From positions 806,001-870,000 of the forward strand of contig NZ_OX044366.1 in the NCBI RefSeq assembly GCF_943846705.1: a stretch of 64,000 nucleotides of DNA. Reading direction: 5' to 3'. Source of the DNA: an uncultured Pseudomonas sp. Its GTDB lineage: Bacteria > Pseudomonadota > Gammaproteobacteria > Pseudomonadales > Pseudomonadaceae. This document shows, one piece after another, positions 54,189-63,036 of this stretch (positions are counted from its first letter, which is position 1; each line of letters opens with the position of its first letter). Under the pieces are notes generated by a model. That model searched no databases, was not told where the DNA came from, and saw nothing but the letters and a program-made list of their open reading frames with translations. The position numbers and the translations under genes are program-made.

Positions 54189-54252
54189 CGCCCACACACC
54201 GCCCGACCCTGCAGAAGCGGTACACTTCGCGACCCACTTGCCGGAGCCAACC

Positions 54253-55227
54253 ATGTCCCATCCATTTGCCGCACTCACACCCGACCTGGTGCTGGATGCC
54301 GTGGAGAGCATCGGCTACCTCAGCGACGCCCGCGTGCTGGCGCTGAACAGCTACGAAAACCGCGTCTATCAAGTGGGCATCGAAGACGAAACACCACTGA
54401 TCGCCAAGTTCTACCGCCCGGATCGCTGGAGCGATGCGGCGATCCGCGAAGAGCACAGCTTCACCTTCGAACTGGCTGAGTGCGATGTGCCGGTCGTCGC
54501 GCCGCTGATTCTCAACGGCGAGACACTGTTTGAGCATGCTGGCTTTCGCTTTGCCCTATTCCCGCGCCGGGGCGGCCGCGCGCCGGAGCCCGGCAATCTC
54601 GACCAACTGTACCGCCTCGGCCAGCTGCTCGGCCGCCTGCACGCGGTCGGTTCGTTAACGCCGTTCGCCCACCGCGAAGCCCTGCAGGTGAGCAACTTCG
54701 GCCACGCATCGCTGGCGACCTTGCTGGAGGGCAACTTTATTCCGCGTAGCCTGCTGCCCGCCTACGAGTCGGTGGCCCGCGACGTGCTCAAGCGTTTGGA
54801 CGCCCTGTTTGCCAACCATCCGGTACAGGCGATTCGCCTGCACGGCGACTGCCACCCGGGCAACCTGCTGTGCCGCGACGACACCTTCCACATGGTCGAC
54901 CTCGACGACTGCCGCATGGGGCCGGCCGTACAAGACCTGTGGATGATGCTGGCCGGCGAACGCCATGAGCGTCTCGGCCAGCTCTCGGAGCTGATGGATG
55001 GCTACCAGGAGTTTCATGACTTCAACCCGCGCGAACTGCCGCTGATTGAAGGCCTGCGCGCCCTGCGCCTGATGCATTACAGCGCCTGGTTGGCGCGGCG
55101 CTGGGACGACCCGGCCTTTCCCATGAGCTTCCCCTGGTTCGGCAGCGAACGTTACTGGGGCGATCAGATCCTGATTCTGCGCGAGCAGTTGGCCGCACTG
55201 GATGAAGAGCCGCTCAAGCTGTTTTGA
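54253..55227 (+). CDS. srkA: stress-response serine/threonine kinase (SrkA/YihE family)
   Basis: 324 residues, eukaryotic-like/aminoglycoside-kinase fold. RLHGDCHPGNLL is the catalytic loop (HxDxxxxN), and MVDLDDCRMGPAVQDLW is the metal-binding segment. The N-lobe has NSYENRVYQVG and IAKFYRP (ATP-binding Lys). E. coli YihE protects against reactive-oxygen-linked death. The longest open frame starts 74 codons upstream within comF and the repeat; the ATG at 54253 gives the standard length and MSHPFAALTPD. Confidence 0.92.
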   Translation: MSHPFAALTPDLVLDAVESIGYLSDARVLALNSYENRVYQVGIEDETPLIAKFYRPDRWSDAAIREEHSFTFELAECDVPVVAPLILNGETLFEHAGFRFALFPRRGGRAPEPGNLDQLYRLGQLLGRLHAVGSLTPFAHREALQVSNFGHASLATLLEGNFIPRSLLPAYESVARDVLKRLDALFANHPVQAIRLHGDCHPGNLLCRDDTFHMVDLDDCRMGPAVQDLWMMLAGERHERLGQLSELMDGYQEFHDFNPRELPLIEGLRALRLMHYSAWLARRWDDPAFPMSFPWFGSERYWGDQILILREQLAALDEEPLKLF

Positions 55228-55265
55228 ATCGCGCCGGCCCCGCCCGGCTGCCATGCGCGGGACGG

Positions 55266-55331
55266 GCTACCAAAGGCGATAGCCATCTGGGGCGGTCATG
55301 ATCGCTATCGCTGCGCTCTGCCCATCCTACA
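55266..55331. repeat. inverted repeat downstream of srkA, related to the upstream copy
   Basis: GCGATAGCCATC (about 55277-55288) and GATCGCTATCGC (about 55300-55311) form one pair. The right arm continues TGCGCTCTGCCCATCCTAC, like the right arm of the element at 54094-54188. The rest of the 278-base gap to rarD shows nothing else. Confidence 0.5.
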
Positions 55332-55505
55332 GCTCTGACTCAGCGACAGCCGGTGCTGCGCCATAACAGTTGCCGTCGCCCCGTAAAGCCAGATTTACAG
55401 TAATTACCTGCAGAGCACTGGCCACGAAGCTGAACAACCAGACAAGTCACCGCGTGGCGACTAGAATCCTGACTCTTTAGTTAGCAACCTAAGCAAGGAC
55501 CCTGC

Positions 55506-56402
55506 ATGGCCACCGCCAACCTGCGTCGCGGGTACATTCTCGGCCTGACCGCCTACATCATCTGGGGCCTGTTCCCGCTCTATTTCAAAGCCATACAAAG
55601 CGTCCCAGCACTGGAAATCATCGTGCACCGGGCGCTCTGGTCCGCGGTGTTCGGCGCCTTACTGCTGCTGGTGTGGAAACATCCTGGCTGGCTGCGCGAA
55701 CTGCTCAACAATCCCAAACGCTTCGCTGTGCTGACCTTGAGCGGCCTGCTGATCGCCACCAACTGGCTGGTGTATGTGTGGGCGGTGAATGACGGGCGCA
55801 TGCTCGAGGCCAGCCTGGGCTACTACATCAACCCGCTGGTCAACGTGCTACTGGGCATGTTGATTCTCGGCGAGCGTCTGCGGCGCCTGCAGTGGCTGGC
55901 CGTGGCTCTGGCGACGCTGGGTGTGCTGCAGCAACTGTGGCAGGTTGGTAGCATTCCCTGGGTATCGCTGGTGTTGGCACTGTCTTTCAGTTTCTACGGG
56001 CTGATTCGCAAACAGGCACCCGTGGCCGCCCTTCCCGGGCTGGTGGTGGAAACCTGGCTACTGATACCTCTGGCCGTCGGTTGGCTGCTGCTCAACCCAG
56101 TGGCCATGAGTACTCAAGCCGACTTTTGGAGCACCCCGGAAGCGCTCTGGCTAATCGTCGCCGGCCCAATCACCTTGGTGCCTCTGGTCTGTTTTAACGC
56201 TGCGGCCCGACACCTGCCCTACACCACCCTTGGTTTTCTGCAGTACCTGGCTCCGACCTTGGTGATGTTGCAGGCGATCTTCCTGTTTGGTGAGCATTTC
56301 GACCCGAGCAAACTGCTGGCCTTTATCTGCATCTGGGCGGGCCTGGCCATTTACAGCCTCGACGCCTGGCTAACCCTGCGCAAACGTCGGCCTGTTCAAT
56401 AA
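55506..56402 (+). CDS. rarD: EamA-family transporter RarD
   Basis: 298 residues with about ten membrane helices in two EamA halves. The RarD signature GYILGLTAYIIWGLFPLYFK lies at the N-terminus, and GYYINPLVNVLLGMLILGERL and LGFLQYLAPTLVMLQAIFLFGE are the characteristic motifs of each half. RarD is named for chloramphenicol sensitivity in Pseudomonas, but its physiological substrate is unknown. AAGGA precedes the ATG. Confidence 0.9.
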   Translation: MATANLRRGYILGLTAYIIWGLFPLYFKAIQSVPALEIIVHRALWSAVFGALLLLVWKHPGWLRELLNNPKRFAVLTLSGLLIATNWLVYVWAVNDGRMLEASLGYYINPLVNVLLGMLILGERLRRLQWLAVALATLGVLQQLWQVGSIPWVSLVLALSFSFYGLIRKQAPVAALPGLVVETWLLIPLAVGWLLLNPVAMSTQADFWSTPEALWLIVAGPITLVPLVCFNAAARHLPYTTLGFLQYLAPTLVMLQAIFLFGEHFDPSKLLAFICIWAGLAIYSLDAWLTLRKRRPVQ

Positions 56403-56499
56403 ACAACCAGCACACTGCAGCACAGACGGCTCATGGGCTGCAGCCAGTTGCCCCCGGCTTATCCACAGAGCATCCCCGACCTTTGTGCACAACCCACAA

Positions 56500-56606
56500 A
56501 GTAAGTGCTTATTTTTTATGGCCTGTCATCCATGACAGCCACCCTTGGCAGGGCCGTCGCTACGCGACGTTAAAAATGCTTCCTGAGCATTTTTTAAGCA
56601 CTTACT
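56500..56606. mobile_element. 107-bp nested-hairpin element with 12-bp terminal inverted repeats
   Basis: AGTAAGTGCTTA (56500-56511) and TAAGCACTTACT (56595-56606) are exact complements. Between them lie three more hairpins: CTGTCAT-CC-ATGACAG, CGTCG-CTACG-CGACG, and AAAAATGCT-TCCTG-AGCATTTTT. It has no coding capacity. The structure fits a small MITE or a structured RNA. Confidence 0.55.
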
Positions 56607-56607
56607 A

Positions 56608-56642
56608 AAAAGCCCCGGAGCACTAAGCGCTGCTCCGGGGCT
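56608..56642. terminator. terminator-like hairpin between rarD and gcvR-like gene
   Basis: AGCCCCGGAGCA and TGCTCCGGGGCT form a 12-bp stem with an A-run on its left side, so it can terminate minus-strand transcription from the ACT-domain gene. Confidence 0.75.
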
Positions 56643-56693
56643 CCTCATGCTACCCACAGAGTTATCCACACGGGCCGTGGATAACCCTCCTGC

Positions 56694-57212
56694 TTACTCC
56701 TCAGCCTGCAGCTTCAACTCCACCATCAGGTCATCGGCGAGGGTTTCTAGGCGCTCCTGCAACTGCTCCAGGCTCAGGCTCTGCGGCACGCCCAGCAAGG
56801 CCTGGGCTTGAAACAGCAACTCGCCACTCATCGGCGCCGGTAGCACTTCGGTGCTCAGGCTCTCCAGGTTGACGCCCTGGCTACTAAGCAAACGAGTGAT
56901 ATCGCGCACGATACCCGGCCGGTCATTGCCCACCAACTCCAGGCGAATTGCCCGCCAGACAGTCACTGGCACGTCGCCACCGGCGGCGACCTGTACACGT
57001 ATGCCCTGTGTCTGCAGCGCTTCCAGAGCCGCGACCAACCCAGCGTGGCCCGCCAACGGCACATCGACCCGGAGTATTCCGGCGAACTGCCCGGCCATGC
57101 GTGACATACGGCTTTCCAGCCAGTTTCCGCCATGCTCGCTGATGCACTGAGCGACGCGTTCAACCAAGCCCGGCTGATCCGGGGCAATAACCGTAAGTAC
57201 CAGATGATCCAT
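56694..57212 (-). CDS. GcvR-like ACT-domain regulator
   Basis: 172 residues with two ACT domains: residues ~1-80 (HLVLTVIAPDQPGLVERVAQ) and ~90-165 (IRLELVGNDRPGIVRDITRLL). This matches GcvR, which controls the glycine cleavage system through GcvA in E. coli; in Pseudomonas it may instead sense another amino acid. No DNA-binding domain is present. The start at 57212 has AAGGAG upstream; the longest frame begins at a TTG. Downstream of the GNAT gene on the same strand, 25 bases away. Confidence 0.87.
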   Translation of the reverse strand: MDHLVLTVIAPDQPGLVERVAQCISEHGGNWLESRMSRMAGQFAGILRVDVPLAGHAGLVAALEALQTQGIRVQVAAGGDVPVTVWRAIRLELVGNDRPGIVRDITRLLSSQGVNLESLSTEVLPAPMSGELLFQAQALLGVPQSLSLEQLQERLETLADDLMVELKLQAEE

Positions 57213-57237
57213 GCTTTGCTCCTTGTTCAACAGCGGC

Positions 57238-57684
57238 TCAATGCAACTCTAGCCAATAGGTATAAAACACCTCATCACGCACATAACCCAGGCGCTCGTA
57301 GAGGGCTTGTCCTGGCAGATTGCGCTTTGCCGTCTCCAACTGCAAACCGCAAGCGCCTGAGGCTTCGGCATGGGCGCGGGCGGCATTCATCAACGCCTCG
57401 CCCACACCTTGGCGACGGGCCTGCTGACTGACATAGAGATCACTAAGCAACCAGGCGGACTGCAGCGCTAACGAAGCAAAGAAGGCATACAGCTGAACAA
57501 AGCCCAGCGCCCGCCGCTGATCATCGCGGGCCAACAGAATCGTCGAGTCGGCGTTGCTCAGCCGAGCGGCAAGAAAATCGCGCACCTGCGCCTGAGGCTT
57601 GCTCACTTCATAAAAGCCAAGGTAAGCGCCAAATAACTCGGCCAATTCATCCAAGTCAGCGGCTGTGGCGGCCTTTATCTGCAT
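57238..57684 (-). CDS. GNAT family N-acetyltransferase
   Basis: 148 residues with the GNAT fold: acetyl-CoA-binding motif A is QQARRQGVGEALMNAARAHAE (Q/RxxGxG/A), preceded by WLLSDLYV and followed by LQLETAKRNLPGQALYERLGYV. The substrate cannot be inferred. The start is uncertain between the ATG at 57684 (MQIKAATAADLDEL) and a GTG at 57693; the ATG is preferred for spacing to GGA. Confidence 0.85.
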   Translation of the reverse strand: MQIKAATAADLDELAELFGAYLGFYEVSKPQAQVRDFLAARLSNADSTILLARDDQRRALGFVQLYAFFASLALQSAWLLSDLYVSQQARRQGVGEALMNAARAHAEASGACGLQLETAKRNLPGQALYERLGYVRDEVFYTYWLELH

Positions 57685-57903
57685 AGGGGTCACATTCCGT
57701 AAGAGGTGCTATGCAGTATAGGCAAGCTGCCCACGGGCCGACCAAGAGCGGCACGCACAATTAACTGTGTACTGTTTTTTGATTTATATGAAACAATATT
57801 GCGAGATTAAATATACAAAAGATCACGCAGAGTGACTGCAACATCCCTCTTAGTCGCAGAGCGACGCGCGTCGACTGATTTTCCCCGGATCTTGATGTAG
57901 TAT

Positions 57904-57948
57904 GCCGCGCCTCGGACTACATGACTTTTTACCCATGTCCGACGCGGC
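57904..57948 (+). other. long hairpin in the glcB leader
   Basis: GCCGCG (57904-57909) pairs with CGCGGC (57943-57948), and CGGAC (57913-57917) with GTCCG (57937-57941). ACTTTTTACC sits in the loop region. It lies 34 bases before the glcB start. The ~290-base gap before it is AT-rich around 57770-57830 and holds no gene. Confidence 0.45.
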
Positions 57949-57981
57949 TATTAAGTAGAGCTGAGCAGAGTGAGGCAAGTG

Positions 57982-60159
57982 ATGACTGAACGCGTTCAAG
58001 TAGGCAGCCTGCAGGTTGCCAAAGTGCTGTTCGACTTCGTGAACAACGAAGCCATCCCCGGTACCGGCATTGCTGCCGAGACGTTCTGGGCAGGTGCCGA
58101 AGCGGTCATCAATGACCTGGCACCGAAAAACCGCGCACTGCTCGCCAAGCGCGACCAGATTCAGGCGCAAATTGACGGCTGGCACCAAGCCCGCGCCGGT
58201 CAGGCCCACGACGCGGCCGCTTACAAAGCCTTCCTTCAGGAAATCGGCTACCTGCTACCAGAGCCGGCTGACTTCCAGGCCACCACTCAGAATGTGGACG
58301 AAGAAATCGCCCGCCTGGCTGGCCCGCAGCTGGTTGTGCCGGTGATGAACGCACGCTTCGCCCTCAACGCCTCCAACGCCCGCTGGGGCTCGCTGTACGA
58401 TGCCCTGTACGGCACCGATGTGATCAGCGAAGAAGGCGGCGCGGAAAAAGGTCGTGGCTACAACAAGGTTCGTGGTGACAAGGTTATCGCCTTCGCCCGC
58501 GCCTTCCTCGACGATGCCGCACCGCTAGCCGCTGGCTCGCACGTCGACGCCACCGGCTACACCATTGTTGACGGCAAGCTGGTCGTCGCCCTCAAAGGCG
58601 GCAGCAACAGCGGCCTGCGTGATGACGCGCAACTGGTTGGCTTCCAGGGCGCAAGCGACGCGCCAATCGCCGTGCTGCTGAAGAACAACGGCCTGCACTT
58701 CGAGATCCAGATTGATGCCAGCACCCCGGTCGGCCAGACCGACGCGGCCGGCGTTAAAGATGTGCTGATGGAAGCGGCGCTGACCACCATCATGGACTGC
58801 GAAGACTCCATCGCTGCGGTCGATGCCGACGACAAAGTCGTGGTCTACCGCAACTGGCTGGGCCTGATGAAGGGTGACCTGGCCGAAGAAGTCGTCAAAG
58901 GCGGCCAGACCTTTACCCGCACCATGAACCCGGACCGCGTCTACACCCAGACCGACGGCTCCGAGCTGACCCTGCACGGGCGCAGCCTGCTGTTCATTCG
59001 CAACGTGGGTCACCTGATGACCAACCCGGCAATTCTCGACGCCCAAGGCAACGAAATCCCGGAAGGCATCCAGGACGCGCTGTTTACCAGCCTGATCGCC
59101 GTACACAACCTGAATGGCAACACCAGCCGCAAAAACACCCGCACCGGCAGCATGTACATCGTTAAGCCGAAGATGCACGGCCCGGAAGAAGTGGCCTTCA
59201 CCACGGAAATCTTCGGCCGTGTCGAAGACGCCCTGAGCCTGCCGCGCAACACCCTGAAAGTCGGCATCATGGACGAAGAGCGGCGCACTACCGTCAACCT
59301 CAAGGCGTGCATCAAAGCCGCCAGCGAGCGCGTGGTGTTTATCAACACCGGCTTCCTCGACCGTACCGGTGACGAAATCCACACCTCCATGGAGGCCGGC
59401 GCCGTGGTGCGCAAAGCCGCCATGAAAAACGAGAAGTGGATCGGCGCTTACGAGAACAACAACGTCGATGTCGGCCTGGCCACTGGCCTGCAAGGCCGCG
59501 CACAGATCGGCAAAGGCATGTGGGCCATGCCTGATTTGATGGCCACCATGCTTGAGCAGAAGATCGCTCACCCGCTATCCGGGGCCAACACCGCCTGGGT
59601 ACCGTCGCCAACCGCCGCGGCGCTGCACGCCCTGCATTACCACAAGGTTGACGTGTTCGCCCGTCAGGCCGAACTGGCCAAGCGCACGCCGGCGTCCGTC
59701 GATGACATCCTGAGCATTCCGCTGGCCCAGGACACCAACTGGTCGCCTGAGGAAATCCAGAACGAGTTGGATAACAACTCGCAGGGCATCCTCGGTTACG
59801 TGGTGCGCTGGATTGACCAGGGCGTTGGTTGCTCGAAAGTGCCGGATATCAACGACGTCGGCTTGATGGAAGACCGCGCCACCCTGCGCATCTCCAGCCA
59901 GCTGCTGGCCAACTGGCTGCGTCACGGCATCGCCACTGAGGAGCAGATTGTTGCCAGCCTCAAGCGCATGGCGCCGGTCGTCGATCGGCAGAACGCCAAC
60001 GACCCGCTGTACCGCCCGCTGGCACCAAACTTCGACAGCAACATCGCCTTCCAGGCTGCCCTGGAACTGGTGATCGAAGGTGCCAAGCAGCCAAACGGTT
60101 ACACCGAGCCAGTCCTGCACCGCCGCCGCCGCGAGTTCAAAGCCGCTAACGGCCTGTAA
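57982..60159 (+). CDS. glcB: malate synthase G
   Basis: Condenses glyoxylate with acetyl-CoA to malate, in the glyoxylate shunt and glycolate use. 725 residues, the normal monomeric isoform G length. Motifs: TIMDCEDSIAAVDADDK (metal-binding), NRNVGHLM-like FIRNVGHLMTNPAIL, GIMDEERRTTVNLKACI, GFLDRTGDEIHTSMEAG and, near the C-terminus, DINDVGLMEDRATLRISSQLLANW with the catalytic Asp region. The start at 57982 (MTERVQVGSLQVAK) has GAGG upstream; an in-frame GTG four codons earlier is unlikely. Confidence 0.97.
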   Translation: MTERVQVGSLQVAKVLFDFVNNEAIPGTGIAAETFWAGAEAVINDLAPKNRALLAKRDQIQAQIDGWHQARAGQAHDAAAYKAFLQEIGYLLPEPADFQATTQNVDEEIARLAGPQLVVPVMNARFALNASNARWGSLYDALYGTDVISEEGGAEKGRGYNKVRGDKVIAFARAFLDDAAPLAAGSHVDATGYTIVDGKLVVALKGGSNSGLRDDAQLVGFQGASDAPIAVLLKNNGLHFEIQIDASTPVGQTDAAGVKDVLMEAALTTIMDCEDSIAAVDADDKVVVYRNWLGLMKGDLAEEVVKGGQTFTRTMNPDRVYTQTDGSELTLHGRSLLFIRNVGHLMTNPAILDAQGNEIPEGIQDALFTSLIAVHNLNGNTSRKNTRTGSMYIVKPKMHGPEEVAFTTEIFGRVEDALSLPRNTLKVGIMDEERRTTVNLKACIKAASERVVFINTGFLDRTGDEIHTSMEAGAVVRKAAMKNEKWIGAYENNNVDVGLATGLQGRAQIGKGMWAMPDLMATMLEQKIAHPLSGANTAWVPSPTAAALHALHYHKVDVFARQAELAKRTPASVDDILSIPLAQDTNWSPEEIQNELDNNSQGILGYVVRWIDQGVGCSKVPDINDVGLMEDRATLRISSQLLANWLRHGIATEEQIVASLKRMAPVVDRQNANDPLYRPLAPNFDSNIAFQAALELVIEGAKQPNGYTEPVLHRRRREFKAANGL

Positions 60160-60174
60160 TTCGCAGTCGCTGTG

Positions 60175-60205
60175 AAAAAACCGCCCTCCGGGGCGGTTTT
60201 TTTTT
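60175..60205 (+). terminator. rho-independent terminator of glcB
   Basis: AAAAAACCGCCC and GGGCGGTTTTTT around a TCCG loop, followed by a nine-T run, 16 bases after the stop. Confidence 0.95.
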
Positions 60206-60346
60206 GGCTGACGATTGGCCAAGGTCGCCGCTCACGCCTGCGCATCGCCGCGCGAGGGCGTAAGCGGATGGCGTCTAGACTTACGTCCAATGGCAGCATT
60301 TCCTGCCTCGGCCGAGCATAGGCTACAGATCATTGTCGAGATGCCC

Positions 60347-62278
60347 ATGAGCACAACGGACGCATTCGCCCAGGCAGGCAAGACGGCGGTGCTGCAGAAC
60401 ATCCATGGCACCATGGCGTTTCTGCAGAAATTCCCGCCGTTCAACCAGATGGATACCGCCCACCTGGCGTATCTGGTGGAGAACTGCCAGCTGCGCTTCT
60501 ATGGCGCTGGCGAAACCATCGTCAAACCGGACGACGGCCCGGTTGAGCAGTTTTTTATCGTCAAGCAGGGCCGCGTGCATGGCGAGCGGCCCCATTCGGC
60601 GCGGCGCGGCACGGAAACCACCTTCGAGATCACCACTGGTGAATGCTTTCCCCTGGCCGCCCTGATCGGTGAGCGCGCCACCCGCACCGAGCACCTGGCC
60701 GCCGAAGACACCTTCTGCCTGTTGCTGAACAAACCTGCCTTTATCAAACTGTTCGCCCTGTCCAACCCACTGCGCGACTTCGCCTTGCGCGGCGTCAGCA
60801 GCCTGCTCGATCAGGCTAACCAACAGGTACAGATGCGTGCGGTGGAAACCCTCGGCGCACAGTATTCGCTGGACACCCGACTCGGCGAACTGGCCATGCG
60901 CACGCCCATCAGCTGCGCCCCACAGATGCCGCTGCGTGACGCGGTCAAACTGATGCATGAACAGCAAGTCGGCAGCATTGTGATTGTCGATCCGGCACTC
61001 AAGCCGCTGGGGATTTTCACCCTGCGCGACCTGCGCCGCGTCGTGGCGGACGGCATCGACCTGGCCCAGCCCATCGACCGCCTGATGACCCCGTCGCCCT
61101 TCCACTTGCCGCCGGACGCCAGCGCCTTCGACGCGGCCATTGCCATGACCGAGCGGCATATTGCCCACGTTTGCCTGGTGCAGCATGAGCAGCTCTGCGG
61201 GGTGATATCCGAGCGCGACCTGTTCAGCCTTCAACGGGTTGATCTGGTGCACTTGGCGCGCACTATTCGTCACGCCGGACGGGTGGAAACCCTGGCGGCG
61301 CTGCGCAGTGACGTGCGCCAACTGGTCGACAGCATGCTCGCCCACGGCGCCAGCTCGACGCAGATTACCCAACTGATCACCCTGCTCAACGACCACACCG
61401 TGTGCCGCGTGATTGAGCTGACCCTGGAAGACCTCGGCGACCCCGGCATAGCCTTCACCTGGCTGGTGTTCGGCAGCGAAGGCCGCAGCGAGCAAACCCT
61501 GCACACCGATCAGGACAACGGCATTCTGTTCGAGGCCGCTGACGCCGCCGAGGCCGCCGCCATTCGCGGCCGGCTCTTGCCAGTGGCCCATGAAATCAAC
61601 CTGCGTCTGGCGCAATGCGGCTTCACCCTGTGCAAGGGCAACATCATGGCCGGCAACCCCGAGCTATGCCTGTCGCACCAGGAGTGGCGCAAGCGCTTCG
61701 ACAGCTTTGTTCACGCCACCACCCCGGAAAACCTGCTGGCCTCCAGCATCTACTTCGACCTACGCAGCGTATGGGGTGATCCGCAGGGCTGCGAGCAACT
61801 GCGCAAGGGCATACTTAAACAGGTCGCGAGCAATAGCCTGTTTCAGCGCATGATGGCTGAAAACGCCTTGCGCCAGCGTCCGCCTGTTGGCCTGTTCCGC
61901 GACTTTGTCGTGGCCCGTAAAGGTGTTGAAAAGGACACCCTGGACCTCAAGGTGCAAGGCCTGACGCCCTTCGTCGATGGCGCGCGCCTGCTGGCCCTGG
62001 CTCACGGTATCAGCAGCTGCAACACCCTGGAGCGCCTGCGTGGGCTGATCGACCAGGGCGTTATCGAGGCCCAGGACGGCGCGGCGTATGAAGAGGCCTA
62101 CCACTACATCCAGCAAGCGCGCATGCAGCAACACCAGGTGCAGGCACGTAAGGGTCAGCCTTATTCAAATCGCGTCGACCCCGACCACCTCAATCACCTG
62201 GATCGACGCATCCTGCGTGAGTCTTTCCGCCAGGCGCAGCGGCTGCAAAGCAGCCTGGCCGCGAGGTATCAGCTATGA
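60347..62278 (+). CDS. cNMP-binding/CBS/DUF294 nucleotidyltransferase-like signalling protein
   Basis: 643 residues in the order: cyclic-nucleotide-binding-like domain (~20-140, FPPFNQMDTAHLAYLVENCQ), CBS pair (~180-300, MRTPISCAPQMPLRDAVKLM and LMTPSPFHLPPDASAFDA), DUF294 nucleotidyltransferase domain (~340-480, VFGSEGRSEQTLHTDQDNGI with GSxxR and DxD metal site), and the DUF294 C-terminal helical domain. The role is unknown; the GlnD-like catalytic motif suggests nucleotidyl transfer to a protein controlled by a bound nucleotide. It overlaps the exonuclease gene by ATGA and lies near actP, as in other pseudomonads. The start at 60347 is preferred over 60341. Confidence 0.88.
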   Translation: MSTTDAFAQAGKTAVLQNIHGTMAFLQKFPPFNQMDTAHLAYLVENCQLRFYGAGETIVKPDDGPVEQFFIVKQGRVHGERPHSARRGTETTFEITTGECFPLAALIGERATRTEHLAAEDTFCLLLNKPAFIKLFALSNPLRDFALRGVSSLLDQANQQVQMRAVETLGAQYSLDTRLGELAMRTPISCAPQMPLRDAVKLMHEQQVGSIVIVDPALKPLGIFTLRDLRRVVADGIDLAQPIDRLMTPSPFHLPPDASAFDAAIAMTERHIAHVCLVQHEQLCGVISERDLFSLQRVDLVHLARTIRHAGRVETLAALRSDVRQLVDSMLAHGASSTQITQLITLLNDHTVCRVIELTLEDLGDPGIAFTWLVFGSEGRSEQTLHTDQDNGILFEAADAAEAAAIRGRLLPVAHEINLRLAQCGFTLCKGNIMAGNPELCLSHQEWRKRFDSFVHATTPENLLASSIYFDLRSVWGDPQGCEQLRKGILKQVASNSLFQRMMAENALRQRPPVGLFRDFVVARKGVEKDTLDLKVQGLTPFVDGARLLALAHGISSCNTLERLRGLIDQGVIEAQDGAAYEEAYHYIQQARMQQHQVQARKGQPYSNRVDPDHLNHLDRRILRESFRQAQRLQSSLAARYQL

Positions 62279-62979
62279 ACACATTCAACTGGCTCACCGG
62301 GCGCAGACCGGCACTGTCGCAGACACAGCTGCAGCGCCGGGAAAACCTGGCAACGCCAGCAGCACTCGACGAACAGCCGCTGCAGCAGCAGCGTTTCGTC
62401 GTCCTCGACCTGGAAACCAGCGGCCTTAACATGCGCCGCGATCTGGTGCTGTCGATTGGCGCGGTGGTAATCGAGCATGGCGGCATCGACCTTAGCCAGC
62501 AATTCGAATGCACCCTGCAACGCGAGGGGCACCAGGCCAACCCCAGCACCCTGATCCACGGCATTGCCCCCAGCGAAATTGCTGAGGGTGAAGCGCCTGC
62601 GGAGGCACTGCTGGCGTTTATGGAGTTCGTCGGCGACAGCCCACTGCTGGCCTTCCATGCCGAATTCGACCAACGCATGCTGGCCCGCGCCCTGAAACAG
62701 AGCCTGGGCTTGCGCTTGCAGCATACGTTTATTGATGTCGCAGAAATTGCCCCACTGCTGTGCCCCAAGGCCACGGTGGGCAATGCCGGCCTGGACGGCT
62801 GGACCCAGCACTTCGGCCTGCAGGTGCAGCAGCGCCATCATGCCAGCGCCGACGCGCTGGTCACCGCCGAGTTGGCGCTGATCCTACTCAGCAAGGCGCG
62901 CCAGCAGGGCCTTGATAGCCTGCCAACGCTGCTGCAGCAGCTCAATAGCCGACGCCGCCAGCTGGCACATTCAATCTAG
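62275..62979 (+). CDS. DnaQ-like 3'-5' exonuclease
   Basis: 234 residues. The DEDDh exonuclease motifs are complete: FVVLDLETSGLN (Exo I, DxE), LAFHAEFDQRML (Exo II) and HHASADALVTAEL (Exo III, HxxxxD). Related to DNA polymerase III epsilon and to RNases of the family; the substrate is unknown. Coupled by a 4-base overlap to the cNMP/CBS/DUF294 gene, so it may act in the same response. Confidence 0.9.
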   Translation: MNTFNWLTGRRPALSQTQLQRRENLATPAALDEQPLQQQRFVVLDLETSGLNMRRDLVLSIGAVVIEHGGIDLSQQFECTLQREGHQANPSTLIHGIAPSEIAEGEAPAEALLAFMEFVGDSPLLAFHAEFDQRMLARALKQSLGLRLQHTFIDVAEIAPLLCPKATVGNAGLDGWTQHFGLQVQQRHHASADALVTAELALILLSKARQQGLDSLPTLLQQLNSRRRQLAHSI

Positions 62980-63036
62980 TGGCGGCGTACACGCCGCCTC
63001 AATAAGTCAGCACATCGACCCCTGCCTGAGTACGAC

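Larger units (their letters stand above)
56459..56684. promoter_or_regulatory. cluster of four DnaA-box-like sites
   Basis: Perfect TTATCCACA at 56459-56467 and 56662-56670 (plus strand), TTATCCACG on the minus strand at 56676-56684, and palindromic TTGTGCACA(A) at 56483-56492. The consensus is TTATNCACA. The two right-hand sites face each other six bases apart. There is no replication gene nearby; a DnaA-titrating or regulatory site is possible. Confidence 0.5.

Noticed and set aside
54031..54252. 74-codon N-terminal extension of SrkA
   Set aside because: It overlaps the end of comF and an inverted-repeat element, and the family starts at MSHPF-like sequence.
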